Source of the DNA: a virus
Direction: 5' to 3' (one strand)
DNA length: 47,314 nucleotides
IMG/VR virus record: IMGVR_UViG_3300042923_000407
Location: 1 to 47,314 of that record
This document shows positions 29,454 to 37,559 of the stretch, piece by piece. The notes under the pieces are model-generated. The model made no database searches and was not told where the DNA came from. It worked only from the letters and a program-made list of their open reading frames with translations. Position 1 is the first letter of the stretch. The number at the start of each line of letters is the position of its first letter. The position numbers were made by a program, and so were the translations under genes.

Positions 29454-30237
29454 TCTCGACCACCTCCACCTCGGTAATGAATTCGGCCTCATTGCAGATA
29501 TGGCGGCCGCGTCGGGCCCGGAATCGTCCTTGGACGTATCGGGATTCAATGTCGATAATGGATGCCGTCGTGATCCGGTGCTGCAGCAGGCAGCGAATGT
29601 TGTAGCCCTTCGCATCATCATCAAAAAAGAATTCCGGACTGTCCAGCAGCCCCGTGTCCGTTTTGAGTACGAATTGGGCGTCGTCGCCGTCGGATAGTGC
29701 TCGGATATAGAGATTGCCGCGGTTAATGTAAAAGGATGCGCCACAGTCCCGGGCGATCTGCGAGAGATTGTCCACGATCTGGCCACTGATCGAGTAACCT
29801 TCCTCATAAACCTTGTCCTTCGGCAGCCGGAAGGCGGCGACCGGCAGCTTCAACAGCGGTACGAGGTCCTTCAGGATTTGGCTGCCACGAGTCCCATTCG
29901 TATACGCCTTTCGATCGATCTTGACGCTTGTCAGGTCCGTTCCATCGATGACATAAACGGTCGTCACCTTATCCGGCCCCTGCTTGCGTGTCGTGACATA
30001 CGAGACACGCCCCTGCAGCAGCATGCCGACGTCGCCTTCGTATCCAGTATTAAGCGTCAATTGCTGGTTGTGCTCGATCCGGTTTATTGAGTCATCGTTC
30101 AGGTTGTAAATTCGGATGTTGCTTTCGTTTGGCGTCGTGTTGTCGTCGAACGGGACGTCGAATTCAATATGCAAATCCGATGAATGAAACGTCCGGTCCC
30201 CGATCGTTACGGCCGTCGATCGCATGTATTGTTGCAT
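29440..30237 (-). CDS. Baseplate hub / late-control D-like protein
   Basis: A 265-residue protein that is beta-rich in its first half (IGDRTFHSSDLHIEFDVPFD, NIRIYNLNDDSINRIEHNQQ) and then has the TDLTSVKIDRKAYTNGTRGS QILKDLV segment seen in XkdQ/gpD-type hub proteins. These form the ring around the spike under the tail tube. It is upstream of the Gp138-like gene, as in related baseplates. Confidence 0.78.
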   Translation of the reverse strand: MQQYMRSTAVTIGDRTFHSSDLHIEFDVPFDDNTTPNESNIRIYNLNDDSINRIEHNQQLTLNTGYEGDVGMLLQGRVSYVTTRKQGPDKVTTVYVIDGTDLTSVKIDRKAYTNGTRGSQILKDLVPLLKLPVAAFRLPKDKVYEEGYSISGQIVDNLSQIARDCGASFYINRGNLYIRALSDGDDAQFVLKTDTGLLDSPEFFFDDDAKGYNIRCLLQHRITTASIIDIESRYVQGRFRARRGRHICNEAEFITEVEVVENVGG

Positions 30238-30540
30238 CTATCCCACCACCTGCAGGAATACAGTTTCCTCTATATTCTCGTACCCGACACGTGATTCGGC
30301 TCCCGCCTTATCCAAGGGCACGATCTGTAGCACGGGGAACCGCTGGTCTAGCACATCAACGAAAAGAGGCACGCCATATACGATTTTCTCGCCATATACG
30401 AGCACTTGGCCGCCCTTATAGCAGTCCAGCGTTAAAAAATCAAAGTCCGCATTATAGCGGACCTCAAAGGTGAAGAGTTCGGCACCTAGCGTGATTTCGA
30501 ATCGATATGGCACTTGATTTTTATTTATTGGCATGTACAT
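30238..30540 (-). CDS. Baseplate plug protein, Pam3 gp18-like
   Basis: A 100-residue beta protein: VPYRFEITLGAELFTFEVRY, NADFDFLTLDCYKGGQVLVY, then GVPLFVDVLDQRFPVL. This is the pattern of the cyanophage Pam3 gp18 plug domain, which occludes the baseplate centre. The stop lies next to the hub gene's start, and its own start is next to the LysM gene's stop. Confidence 0.75.
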   Translation of the reverse strand: MYMPINKNQVPYRFEITLGAELFTFEVRYNADFDFLTLDCYKGGQVLVYGEKIVYGVPLFVDVLDQRFPVLQIVPLDKAGAESRVGYENIEETVFLQVVG

Positions 30541-31127
30541 TAAACAACACGAACCTCCTCTCCGACCTGGATACGCGTCGGGTCAATCCCCGGGTTAAGC
30601 GCAAGCAATTGCTGCCATGTCGTTCCGTACTTCGGAGCGATGGAGTACAGCGTTTCGCCGCGGCGCATTTCATGCTGTTGCTCCGTCCCCTGTGGCGGCT
30701 GATCGGCGAGCTGCTGGCGGCCGGCATTGGTCGTATCCTTCACTTCAGCCAAAAGTATCGGATCGTTCATCAGCGGGGCGTAACTCGCTTGTGCGATCCG
30801 GACCTGTTGCAGCGTCGCCGAAAACCGGTATCCGTTCGCCGTATCCTTGTCGTGCGTCGTGTTGAATCTCGCCAATAATGCCGAGCGAAAGGCATTCCGG
30901 CCGATGTAATCGAGTCGCGTTCCGGACATCATGGCTTCGACTAATTGGTCCCGGATATCGGAGGCATTCGACCCGAGAATCTTTCCCGATATCTCCATCG
31001 TCGTCGGCTTGCGCTCGACGTGGTCGGTCAAATCGATATCCGATTCAACCGGATGTTGCGTGATATTGACGGAGTAAGTCGGATCTTCGGTTATGACGTG
31101 TATCTCATGCCCTCCAAGAGTAGCCAA
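30540..31127 (-). CDS. LysM tail protein (XkdP/Dit-like)
   Basis: A 195-residue protein. An N-terminal Dit-like domain (about 1-140; YSVNITQHPVESDIDLTDHV, NAFRSALLARFNTTHDKDTA) is joined to a C-terminal LysM (MRRGETLYSIAPKYGTTWQQ, LLALNPGIDPTRIQVGE). It corresponds to XkdP of PBSX, which joins the tube end to the baseplate hub. It comes directly after the tape measure gene, as usual. Confidence 0.85.
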   Translation of the reverse strand: MATLGGHEIHVITEDPTYSVNITQHPVESDIDLTDHVERKPTTMEISGKILGSNASDIRDQLVEAMMSGTRLDYIGRNAFRSALLARFNTTHDKDTANGYRFSATLQQVRIAQASYAPLMNDPILLAEVKDTTNAGRQQLADQPPQGTEQQHEMRRGETLYSIAPKYGTTWQQLLALNPGIDPTRIQVGEEVRVV

Positions 31128-31139
31128 GGCTGCACCTCC

Positions 31140-33353
31140 TTAATACTCCGTAACGACCGGGTTACGGCGCCCGAGTGACCGCCACATATCCTCCCAGGCA
31201 TCTATTGTCCCGTTACGTGCTTCTCTCTCTACCCGACCGGGCTCGCCCCCGTTGACTACGAAGCTTTGGTTAATGGTCGGACTGAATGCTCCCATGCCCG
31301 CGTTTGAGGTTGCCCCCTGACTCATCGAACGCCGTCCCTCGCCGGCCATGATCCGTTCGGTTCGGTTGAGTGCTTCTATTTGCTCATCGTTTACACCGAA
31401 GGAGTATCGTTTGTTTTCTTCAGCCGTAAGTACACGCTCGCCCTGGTGGAGCCGGGCAAGGAAGTTATCGTATGGGACGTTTGAAAGGCCCGTCGCGAAT
31501 CCGGGAATTTCTGCGAACTGTCCCATTGTTACCGCGTTTACACGATCTATTGGATTGGCCGGAATCGTATTTTGATTATTTGACACAGATGGTAATTCGG
31601 GCGATTTAATAAACATAGAGTTTGCCGGCTTGTTGCTGATGTCACGGTTTCCAGTAAAAACTCCAGATCCAAAGCCCAGAGCTCCAATGCCGCCGGCAGC
31701 AGCTCCTGCTGCAGCCCCCCACCACCCGAACCTCATACCTGTCATCGCCCCAACTCCAGCCCCGAACAACATCGATAACACTGGATGATCAATAATATAC
31801 TGTTGCAAACCATCAGCCATCCCTTTGCCCAAGGACAACCCCACATCTAACCCCATAGAGCCTAAGACAGGTAAGTTTTGATCAACGGTGCTGATTGTAT
31901 ATTCAACAAATTTTTGTGCCCCTGATTCAATCATCCTTCGCCCGTCAGCATCAAACCAGCCGTCAAACTGTCTTTTGATGTCACCGAGGACATAATCTAT
32001 CTTCTTGTTGAAAGGTAGTTGTTGGAACTCTTCGTTTTCAAGATAATTTCGTCTAATGTATTCGAATGCCGCCGAACCACGGACTTTGACTTCTTTGTAT
32101 ATGCTCTCAAATGCCGAACCAATATATGTCCCAAATCCTCGTAGGCGTGATTCGAATTTTTTGAATTCATCGGAAGTAAAGTCGGTTGTTCCAACAAGGT
32201 CGGTCAGGATTCGTTTGACTGGAACGGCCATTCCATCGCCGATCGCTGTTATGGATAATTGCCAGGTATCCTTTAATTGCGAGGTCATCCCAAGCATGGT
32301 TTTCGAAAGTTTCTCCATGCCCCCGCCGAAGTTTTTTTCCAGAGCCCGGAGAATTGCATTCATGGCCTTCTCGGCGTCAATATTGAGATCACCAATGCTC
32401 GCCATCTCTTCTTTCGTGAGCCCCAATTCTTTTCGTACGAGTTCCATCGGCACGAGCAAATTTTCGGTTACCTGCCGAAGTTCTTCAAGCTGAAGCTTGC
32501 CGATCGTTCCGATTTGCCGGAAACCGAGAAGTGCCCTATCAGCACCACCCTCGCCGGCTCCTGTCAATCCAGCTGCATCACCGAAAGCTCGAAGGGTTCG
32601 CATGGTGCTACCTATCATTTGATCCGGATCAAATGCGTCGCCCGCCATCCCTTTGTACATGCCCATCAGTCCGGTAGACTGCTCACGGGTAAAATTGAGC
32701 CCGTATGGAGTGGTCGCTGCAAAATTGACGATCTGATCATAGATTGATTGCCCGCGTTCTTCGCTACCTCCAAAAAAAGACATGGCGAGCAAAGCATTTT
32801 CTTTTTCGCCGGCCAGTTTTAATGCCTTCCCCGTACCCGATACAGCACCGTAGCCAATAGTACCTCCAACAACAGCAGCGGGGAGAGAGAACGGCATTTT
32901 TAAGGCCGAACTGCCAAGAGATAATAGTCCACCTCGAATAGAGCCGATTGCCGAGGCAGATTCTTTGCGCAAACGTTCGAATCCGTTGGTATATGCATGC
33001 AGACGGCTTATAGCAGACCCCAAACCATTTCCGATACCTCTCGCCGCTGACCCAAGTCGTTGCATACGGGTCGAAGTGCGTTCGACTTCGTTGCCTAATG
33101 CCCTGGCATCTTCTGAAGCTTGGTCCGCCGTACTCCCTAGCTTTTTGGTTTCCTTGGTTGCCTTGCCGGTTTTTGTTGCCATTCCCGTCGCGGCTTCTCC
33201 GGCGCCTTCCAAGTCCTTTTCGTATCGATTGACCGAACCACCAAGCATGGATTCCTTGATTTGATCCAGCATTCGATCCAGTTTTTTCAACGGCAAATCA
33301 TCGATCATGAATCCAATGTCGGCGTGTAAACTTCTTATCGCTTCGCCAGCCAC
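31140..33353 (-). CDS. Tail tape measure protein
   Basis: A 737-residue protein that sets tail length. The N-terminus is helical and charged. The TMP_3-type region (KLAGEKENALLAMSFFGGSE, NFAATTPYGLNFTREQSTGL) is clear, and hydrophobic glycine-rich segments lie near 165-180 and 510-560 (VLSMLFGAGVGAMTGMRFGW). AAGGAGG is nine bases before the GTG used here; a TTG at 33359 is an alternative. It overlaps the frameshifted tail chaperone. Confidence 0.92.
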   Translation of the reverse strand: MAGEAIRSLHADIGFMIDDLPLKKLDRMLDQIKESMLGGSVNRYEKDLEGAGEAATGMATKTGKATKETKKLGSTADQASEDARALGNEVERTSTRMQRLGSAARGIGNGLGSAISRLHAYTNGFERLRKESASAIGSIRGGLLSLGSSALKMPFSLPAAVVGGTIGYGAVSGTGKALKLAGEKENALLAMSFFGGSEERGQSIYDQIVNFAATTPYGLNFTREQSTGLMGMYKGMAGDAFDPDQMIGSTMRTLRAFGDAAGLTGAGEGGADRALLGFRQIGTIGKLQLEELRQVTENLLVPMELVRKELGLTKEEMASIGDLNIDAEKAMNAILRALEKNFGGGMEKLSKTMLGMTSQLKDTWQLSITAIGDGMAVPVKRILTDLVGTTDFTSDEFKKFESRLRGFGTYIGSAFESIYKEVKVRGSAAFEYIRRNYLENEEFQQLPFNKKIDYVLGDIKRQFDGWFDADGRRMIESGAQKFVEYTISTVDQNLPVLGSMGLDVGLSLGKGMADGLQQYIIDHPVLSMLFGAGVGAMTGMRFGWWGAAAGAAAGGIGALGFGSGVFTGNRDISNKPANSMFIKSPELPSVSNNQNTIPANPIDRVNAVTMGQFAEIPGFATGLSNVPYDNFLARLHQGERVLTAEENKRYSFGVNDEQIEALNRTERIMAGEGRRSMSQGATSNAGMGAFSPTINQSFVVNGGEPGRVEREARNGTIDAWEDMWRSLGRRNPVVTEY

Positions 33354-33526
33354 GGACAAGCCCCTCCTTTCCCGAACATATCGAGAGCAGCGACAGCCTC
33401 CAGCAGATCGTCCCAGCCCAACAGATCAACCTCGGATGGAGGAATGCCTCCCTCAAAGACAAGCCGCCAATAGATGGACATCCGCCGTGCCTGTTGCTCA
33501 TAATGCTGGGGTGGTTTATTCAGCAC
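33335..33526 (-). CDS. Second tail assembly chaperone frame (likely made by +1 frameshift)
   Basis: A 63-codon frame that overlaps the end of the first chaperone gene and the start of the tape measure gene (YEQQARRMSIYWRLVFEGGI, then VDLLGWDDLLEAVAALDMFG). It lacks a ribosome-binding site, and its frame is +1 relative to the upstream gene. Position and shape are those of the gpT part of gpG-gpT, normally made as a fusion by programmed frameshifting. A CTT AAC site in the overlap is a plausible slip point (CUU to UUA). Confidence 0.65.
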   Translation of the reverse strand: MLNKPPQHYEQQARRMSIYWRLVFEGGIPPSEVDLLGWDDLLEAVAALDMFGKGGACPWLAKR

Positions 33527-33782
33527 CGTTAAGAAATCGAAAGGCCGTGCCGAATACCTCCTCCATATGCTCCATATTTTCGTCCCAGTAATCCCAATTC
33601 GTCCGAGGTTCTACGATCACATGCTCCATCAATTGATCGTAAAGCGGCTCCGACTTCAGATTACCGAACCGATCCTTGCTTGCGTCCGAAATCTGAATCG
33701 CTTTACGTACACCCGGGAATTGAAACGTATACTCTACCCCGCCAATCGTTTTTACCAGTTGCTTTGGCTTCTTCTCACTCAT
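33516..33782 (-). CDS. Tail assembly chaperone (gpG-like)
   Basis: An 88-residue acidic protein upstream of the tape measure gene (MSEKKPKQLVKTIGGVEYTF at its start, DYWDENMEHMEEVFGTAFRF near the end). It would coat the tape measure protein during tail assembly. GGAGGGATCATTC precedes the ATG. Its last codons overlap the +1 frame, so some ribosomes probably make a longer fusion. Confidence 0.78.
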   Translation of the reverse strand: MSEKKPKQLVKTIGGVEYTFQFPGVRKAIQISDASKDRFGNLKSEPLYDQLMEHVIVEPRTNWDYWDENMEHMEEVFGTAFRFLNGAE

Positions 33783-33810
33783 GAATGATCCCTCCGGAAT
33801 AATTTTTGGT

Positions 33811-33836
33811 AAAGCAAAAGGGAGCCGCGGCTCCCC
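33811..33836 (-). terminator. Hairpin after the tail tube gene
   Basis: A perfect 16-base palindrome GGGAGCCGCGGCTCCC (33820-33835) directly follows the tube gene on the minus strand, followed by CTTTTGCTTT. The T-run is weak, so it may be a partial terminator that keeps tube expression above the downstream genes. Confidence 0.6.
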
Positions 33837-34238
33837 CTATTCTTGCGTGTAGTCGAATACTTGGATTTGAAAAGCCCGGGACTCGATTTGATTTGAGAAC
33901 GAGCTCGGAGCGCCTTTCATCACCCGCGCCTGCGTGCCACCGATCTTCTCTTTGACCTCGTTCTGAGAAATAACCCAGATCGGCACGATTCGTTTGGAGG
34001 CCGCCAGACGGTTAAGATAGGCAACGGAAGGCGATGTTTGCTGCAGCGTTAATGTAATTGTGCCTAGTGGATTATTAACCTCGCTAATTCCTACGTCTCC
34101 CTGGGCGCCAACGCTCGTTTGGAACGTATCCTCGGCTTTCTCGCCTTCAACGAATGTCGATTCAGCAAAACCGGTAATAAATACACTGTCGACCGTTACC
34201 GCGACATTCTTTGCGTCATAGCTTGCAATTTGTGGCAT
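33837..34238 (-). CDS. Tail tube protein (DUF3277-like)
   Basis: A 133-residue protein, MPQIASYDAKNVAVTVDSVF, TFQTSVGAQGDVGISEVNNP, LGTITLTLQQTSPSVAYLNR: the DUF3277/KPP10-type tail tube family. It forms the inner tube inside the sheath, whose gene lies directly upstream. GGAGGGATAAACA precedes the ATG. A strong site plus the hairpin after it fit a very abundant product. Confidence 0.82.
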   Translation of the reverse strand: MPQIASYDAKNVAVTVDSVFITGFAESTFVEGEKAEDTFQTSVGAQGDVGISEVNNPLGTITLTLQQTSPSVAYLNRLAASKRIVPIWVISQNEVKEKIGGTQARVMKGAPSSFSNQIESRAFQIQVFDYTQE

Positions 34239-34251
34239 TGTTTATCCCTCC

Positions 34252-35262
34252 TTACACCGTGATCGTGCCGGTAATGGCGCCTTCATGCACGGCCCCGGCC
34301 AACTGAAATGTAAACGTCGCCCCGGTGTATTTGCGGGCTGCCCGATCGGCCGGATTCGATTGCTCGCGGCTCGGGAAATTGGTCGAGTACAACGGGATGC
34401 CGTCGTCATCTTCGGCGATGATGCCTTGATTGTGCCCGGCTTTCAGGACGTTGATCGTCGCGCCCTCCAATTGACCGATACCGGAATTGGTATACGGCAC
34501 CTTCGGGTTGTTATTGAGTAGCGTTTGGATAGAGTTCTCAATATTGAGTTTGACCCAGTCCTTCGACATGATGACGTCAATGAACTCGCCCGACACGGTC
34601 TTTCCTTCGCCGGTCCGCGGCTGTCCGCCACGCATTACGTAGACGTTCCCGCCGTCGGCATCCACGCTTTCGACTGTTGCTTTTCCGATGGTATCCGCCG
34701 TAATACCGACGAGCTGCGCGAATTTCCATGTAACCGAACCGACCGGGCTGGAACCCCGGGCACCAACCCAAGCAGCATCCGGATACTTTGCAACCTCCGT
34801 TGCGCTGCTGTGATAGATTACAAACGTACGATCATAATCCTGCGCCTTGAGTGTCACCAAGTCCGTCGTGTCGTCGGTACGTGTGGCAAACATTTTGAAG
34901 CCCTTGCCCTCCACGACATCCGCGATCAGTTTTATATCTGCGACATCCGACTCCGTTGCAATAAGGAAATACCAATCCCTATCCCAGTTTGCTTGCAGGG
35001 TAGCTACAGGGTCGCCACTGGTCCCATCATAGGCTACAACAGCGAAAGATGCCGGCGAGTTTGCACCCTGCCCAAGCAGAGCAGCAGCCGCCTTGTATAC
35101 TTCCGTTGTTGCCGCGAAATCAGGAGTCAGTCCAGCGAGATCGGAATATTCCTTGTAGGCCGCGCCGCCCGTTTTGGTCCCGAGAATCAGCGGTTTGCCG
35201 AATCCCGTAATCCCGGCCGGCTGCAGCAAATTGATTGTGACAGTCACGTCACGAATCGGCAT
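34252..35262 (-). CDS. Tail sheath protein (DUF3383)
   Basis: A 336-residue protein of the DUF3383 family, the sheath-like protein of KPP10/Pam3-type myoviruses. Seen: MPIRDVTVTINLLQPAGITG, FVIYHSSATEVAKYPDAAWV GARG, and the C-terminal KYTGATFTFQLAGAVHEGAI. It surrounds the tail tube and contracts on infection, so the phage has a contractile tail. GGAGG ten bases upstream supports the ATG at 35262 over the TTG three codons earlier. Confidence 0.88.
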   Translation of the reverse strand: MPIRDVTVTINLLQPAGITGFGKPLILGTKTGGAAYKEYSDLAGLTPDFAATTEVYKAAAALLGQGANSPASFAVVAYDGTSGDPVATLQANWDRDWYFLIATESDVADIKLIADVVEGKGFKMFATRTDDTTDLVTLKAQDYDRTFVIYHSSATEVAKYPDAAWVGARGSSPVGSVTWKFAQLVGITADTIGKATVESVDADGGNVYVMRGGQPRTGEGKTVSGEFIDVIMSKDWVKLNIENSIQTLLNNNPKVPYTNSGIGQLEGATINVLKAGHNQGIIAEDDDGIPLYSTNFPSREQSNPADRAARKYTGATFTFQLAGAVHEGAITGTITV

Positions 35263-35267
35263 AACGG

Positions 35268-35771
35268 TCAACCTCCTTCGTTTGTTATCTCAGCGCTTTC
35301 AATGTAGCCGCCTGTTGCGTCGATGTTCTCGCTTCGGTCCACGACTCGAAAGCGCACGTCGACGCCCCAGCGGCGTTCGTAGTGCTCCACAAGCAGCACA
35401 CTTCGGTTTTGTACTCCCGATATATTTACGACGACGACGCCGGCATCCCGGAGGTCGTCGCGGGCTTCTCTCATGAAATGCTCGATGATCTTCAGACAAA
35501 GCGTCTGCGCATCGTCTTCATCCTCGGCATAAGCAGAAAACGAGAACGCACATTCGATATGCTTGATACGCTCAACACCAATACCACCCGGGACATTGAA
35601 CCAGCGTTCCGCATCATGGCCGTAAGAATCGATATACGGGGACGTGATCGAATAAGCCACATACGGATACTCTGGGACGTCGCCGTCGCTATCAGAACGA
35701 ATGACGGGGCGTGACAGTTTCGCATAGAGCCCGTCAATAACCGTATTACGGATTGTTGCCAGTTCCAGCAA
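35268..35771 (-). CDS. Neck/tail terminator protein, gp12-like (LIC_12616 type)
   Basis: A protein of about 167 residues: LATIRNTVIDGLYAKLSRPV, then EYPYVAYSITS, CAFSFSAYAEDEDDAQTLCL, and VQNRSVLLVEHYERRWGVDV. This is the neck tail-terminator layout. The true start is uncertain: the frame opens at 35906, but only TTG at 35771 or GTG at 35780 leave a short overlap with the previous gene; AAGGGA is ten bases before the TTG. Confidence 0.75.
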   Translation of the reverse strand: MLELATIRNTVIDGLYAKLSRPVIRSDSDGDVPEYPYVAYSITSPYIDSYGHDAERWFNVPGGIGVERIKHIECAFSFSAYAEDEDDAQTLCLKIIEHFMREARDDLRDAGVVVVNISGVQNRSVLLVEHYERRWGVDVRFRVVDRSENIDATGGYIESAEITNEGG

Positions 35772-36141
35772 GAGGATCACGTCCCTTCGTATCAATTCGC
35801 TTTGCGATGTAGATATTGAAGTCTGCGTATTCCTCGTACGTTCCCTGCTCGAGAATCCGGTACTCCAAGTCAGCATACTTAATCCGGTCATCAACGGCGA
35901 GAACAAGCGGCTTCCGAAGGTAGACTTTTCGGTCCTGTCTCGTCACTACGCCGCCATGTTCAAACTGCAACTCGTCATTCGATAGAGGAACGATGATTCC
36001 GCGCATCGGCGCAGGGTCGCCGTACCCCGGCACCCATTTCCCGCCGTTGGCATAATTGTAATGGCCGCCGCCCTTCGGGATTCTCTCGAAGTCGGTCTCC
36101 CACTCGGCGAAGATGTCAGCGAAATCGAATAGTTGTGGCAT
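35746..36141 (-). CDS. Head-tail connector/stopper protein
   Basis: A 131-residue beta-rich protein: MPQLFDFADIFAEWETDFER, GYGDPAPMRGIIVPLSNDEL QFEHGG, and KVYLRKPLVLAVDDRIKYAD LEYRILEQ, the usual head-closure (stopper) pattern. It closes the portal channel after packaging. TAATG overlap with the upstream gene. Confidence 0.7.
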   Translation of the reverse strand: MPQLFDFADIFAEWETDFERIPKGGGHYNYANGGKWVPGYGDPAPMRGIIVPLSNDELQFEHGGVVTRQDRKVYLRKPLVLAVDDRIKYADLEYRILEQGTYEEYADFNIYIAKRIDTKGRDPLAGTGNNP

Positions 36142-36767
36142 TAGGCGTTCACCACCTTATATACGACCGATTGCCGAAGGCGCCCGGAGTCAATCAGCGG
36201 GTTGCTGCTGCCTTTGTTCGCTACCGTGATCGGTTTATTTGGCGGGCTGTTGATCTGCCTGATGGTTTGCTGGACATCAGCAGCAATCCTTTGCCCCACT
36301 CGCTCCATAAGAACATCCACGGTCATCTTGAACATCAGCACATCGCCGAGCTGACGGGCTAGGAACTTTGACCATTCCCCGTTCTTCTCGTCAAATGTTG
36401 ACCGTAGGAACGAACGTTCCGGGATCTTTACCTGGCGGACCAAGACGAAATATATTTCGCTCCGGTCACCTTTTCGCCCTCGACCTTTCCGATTTCGTAC
36501 AAGCAGCCCCTTCCGGCCCCCGTCAATGGGGACGAATGACAGGTCGGAGAAGTCCCGGGGATTTTTGTCACCGGCGAGTGGAGTCGGTATAGCCAAGAAC
36601 TGCTTCTTCGGCCTGATCGTAACGCCAAATTCATGCACCGTTGCAATCATGGTCATGAAAGAGTTGTCGCTCCCAAAAACGCCGATCTCAATGCGCTTAC
36701 GCTTGATCGACTCGAGCACCTTGATAATATCCGGTATGCGGTTCGTATCCTTGATCTTGACGGCCAT
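36141..36767 (-). CDS. Tail completion protein, gp10/virion-morphogenesis-like
   Basis: A 208-residue protein starting MAVKIKDTNRIPDIIKVLES. IEIGVFGSDNSFMTMIATVH EFG fits the HK97-gp10/Mu-G-like family (conserved hydrophobic VxVGF with a later HEFG). The middle is basic, and the end has LIDSGRLRQSVVYKVV, the classic family C-terminus. It helps to join tail to head. Confidence 0.8.
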   Translation of the reverse strand: MAVKIKDTNRIPDIIKVLESIKRKRIEIGVFGSDNSFMTMIATVHEFGVTIRPKKQFLAIPTPLAGDKNPRDFSDLSFVPIDGGRKGLLVRNRKGRGRKGDRSEIYFVLVRQVKIPERSFLRSTFDEKNGEWSKFLARQLGDVLMFKMTVDVLMERVGQRIAADVQQTIRQINSPPNKPITVANKGSSNPLIDSGRLRQSVVYKVVNA

Positions 36768-37108
36768 CAGATCACCACCAGATTGATCTTTGAACCGTCG
36801 GCTTGACCGAGAAGGCGCAGGAACTCTTGACCATACTCCGTCTGTTTTAAGCCCTCTCCTTTGGCAAGAGAATCGAAGGTCTTCGCCATGTCAGAGACCC
36901 TCTGAGACGTCGCCCTGCGCACGTCCAGCGTCGCCAGATGGGCCGCAAGGTATCGGGTTAATCGTTCATGGTACGACTCGTTTTTGATCTTGTACGTCTC
37001 TGTTACGTCCTGATAGGCGTCGTCGATATGGATTTGCAATTGCTCGTCCGTCAAAACGGCAAGATGCCGCGCAATGCTCCGGACACGCGCCGGCGTAGTC
37101 GATGCCAT
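36767..37108 (-). CDS. Head-tail adaptor (DUF4054-like)
   Basis: A 113-residue helical protein (MASTTPARVRSIARHLAVLT, then IHIDDAYQDVTETYKIKNES and LAAHLATLDVRRATSQRV) of the connector type: helical bundle, DUF4054-like, that binds under the portal. GGAGGGGTGTTT favours the ATG at 37108 over the GTG two codons before. A GC-rich hairpin (GGCGGGC/GCCCGCC, near 37130-37150) lies just upstream of the gene. Confidence 0.75.
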   Translation of the reverse strand: MASTTPARVRSIARHLAVLTDEQLQIHIDDAYQDVTETYKIKNESYHERLTRYLAAHLATLDVRRATSQRVSDMAKTFDSLAKGEGLKQTEYGQEFLRLLGQADGSKINLVVI

Positions 37109-37157
37109 AAACACCCCTCCAAATGGGAAGGGCGGGCATCACGCCCGCCGCATCCGT

Positions 37158-37559
37158 CTATTCGTCTCCACCGTCTTCGGCTTTCTTGCGAGCTTCTTCG
37201 ATGGATTTCTGGATTTCCGCACGCTGTTTCTCAATTGCGGTCAGGACACCTTTGCGGTATTCACCAGACTTTTCCTCGGCTTCGAGCTCGTCCAGCAGTT
37301 GCAAGTCGAATGTTTCTTTAACCAGCGCTGCAACCTCACCCGCATTCATATCTACCAGTCCGCGAGGTTTGATTCCGCCTTCCCTCTCCTGCTTGTCTGG
37401 TGCGATTTGAGGAACAATCTCACCATCATCAACAAGCTGCTGATTTAAGGGATGGGAGACGAACTTCACCCAATCCTTATCGTTAATCTTGTTTACACCC
37501 GGGATCAATCGAATACCTTGATACTTGCGGACATAATCGCCCTTGTTATGAACCAACAT
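37158..37559 (-). CDS. Hypothetical head protein
   Basis: A 133-residue protein directly after the capsid gene (TGATG overlap). MLVHNKGDYVRKYQGIRLIP is beta-rich, ending GVNKINDKDWVKF, and the C-terminal half is a charged helix (LLDELEAEEKSGEYRKGVLT, AEIQKSIEEARKKAE). Its position suggests a head-completion or minor capsid protein. The family is not recognised. Confidence 0.65.
   Translation of the reverse strand: MLVHNKGDYVRKYQGIRLIPGVNKINDKDWVKFVSHPLNQQLVDDGEIVPQIAPDKQEREGGIKPRGLVDMNAGEVAALVKETFDLQLLDELEAEEKSGEYRKGVLTAIEKQRAEIQKSIEEARKKAEDGGDE

Noticed and set aside
34525-35307. 260-codon plus-strand frame opposite the sheath gene
   Set aside because: It lies antisense to a clear DUF3383 gene, has no ribosome-binding site or domain pattern, and is a shadow of GC-rich codon use.
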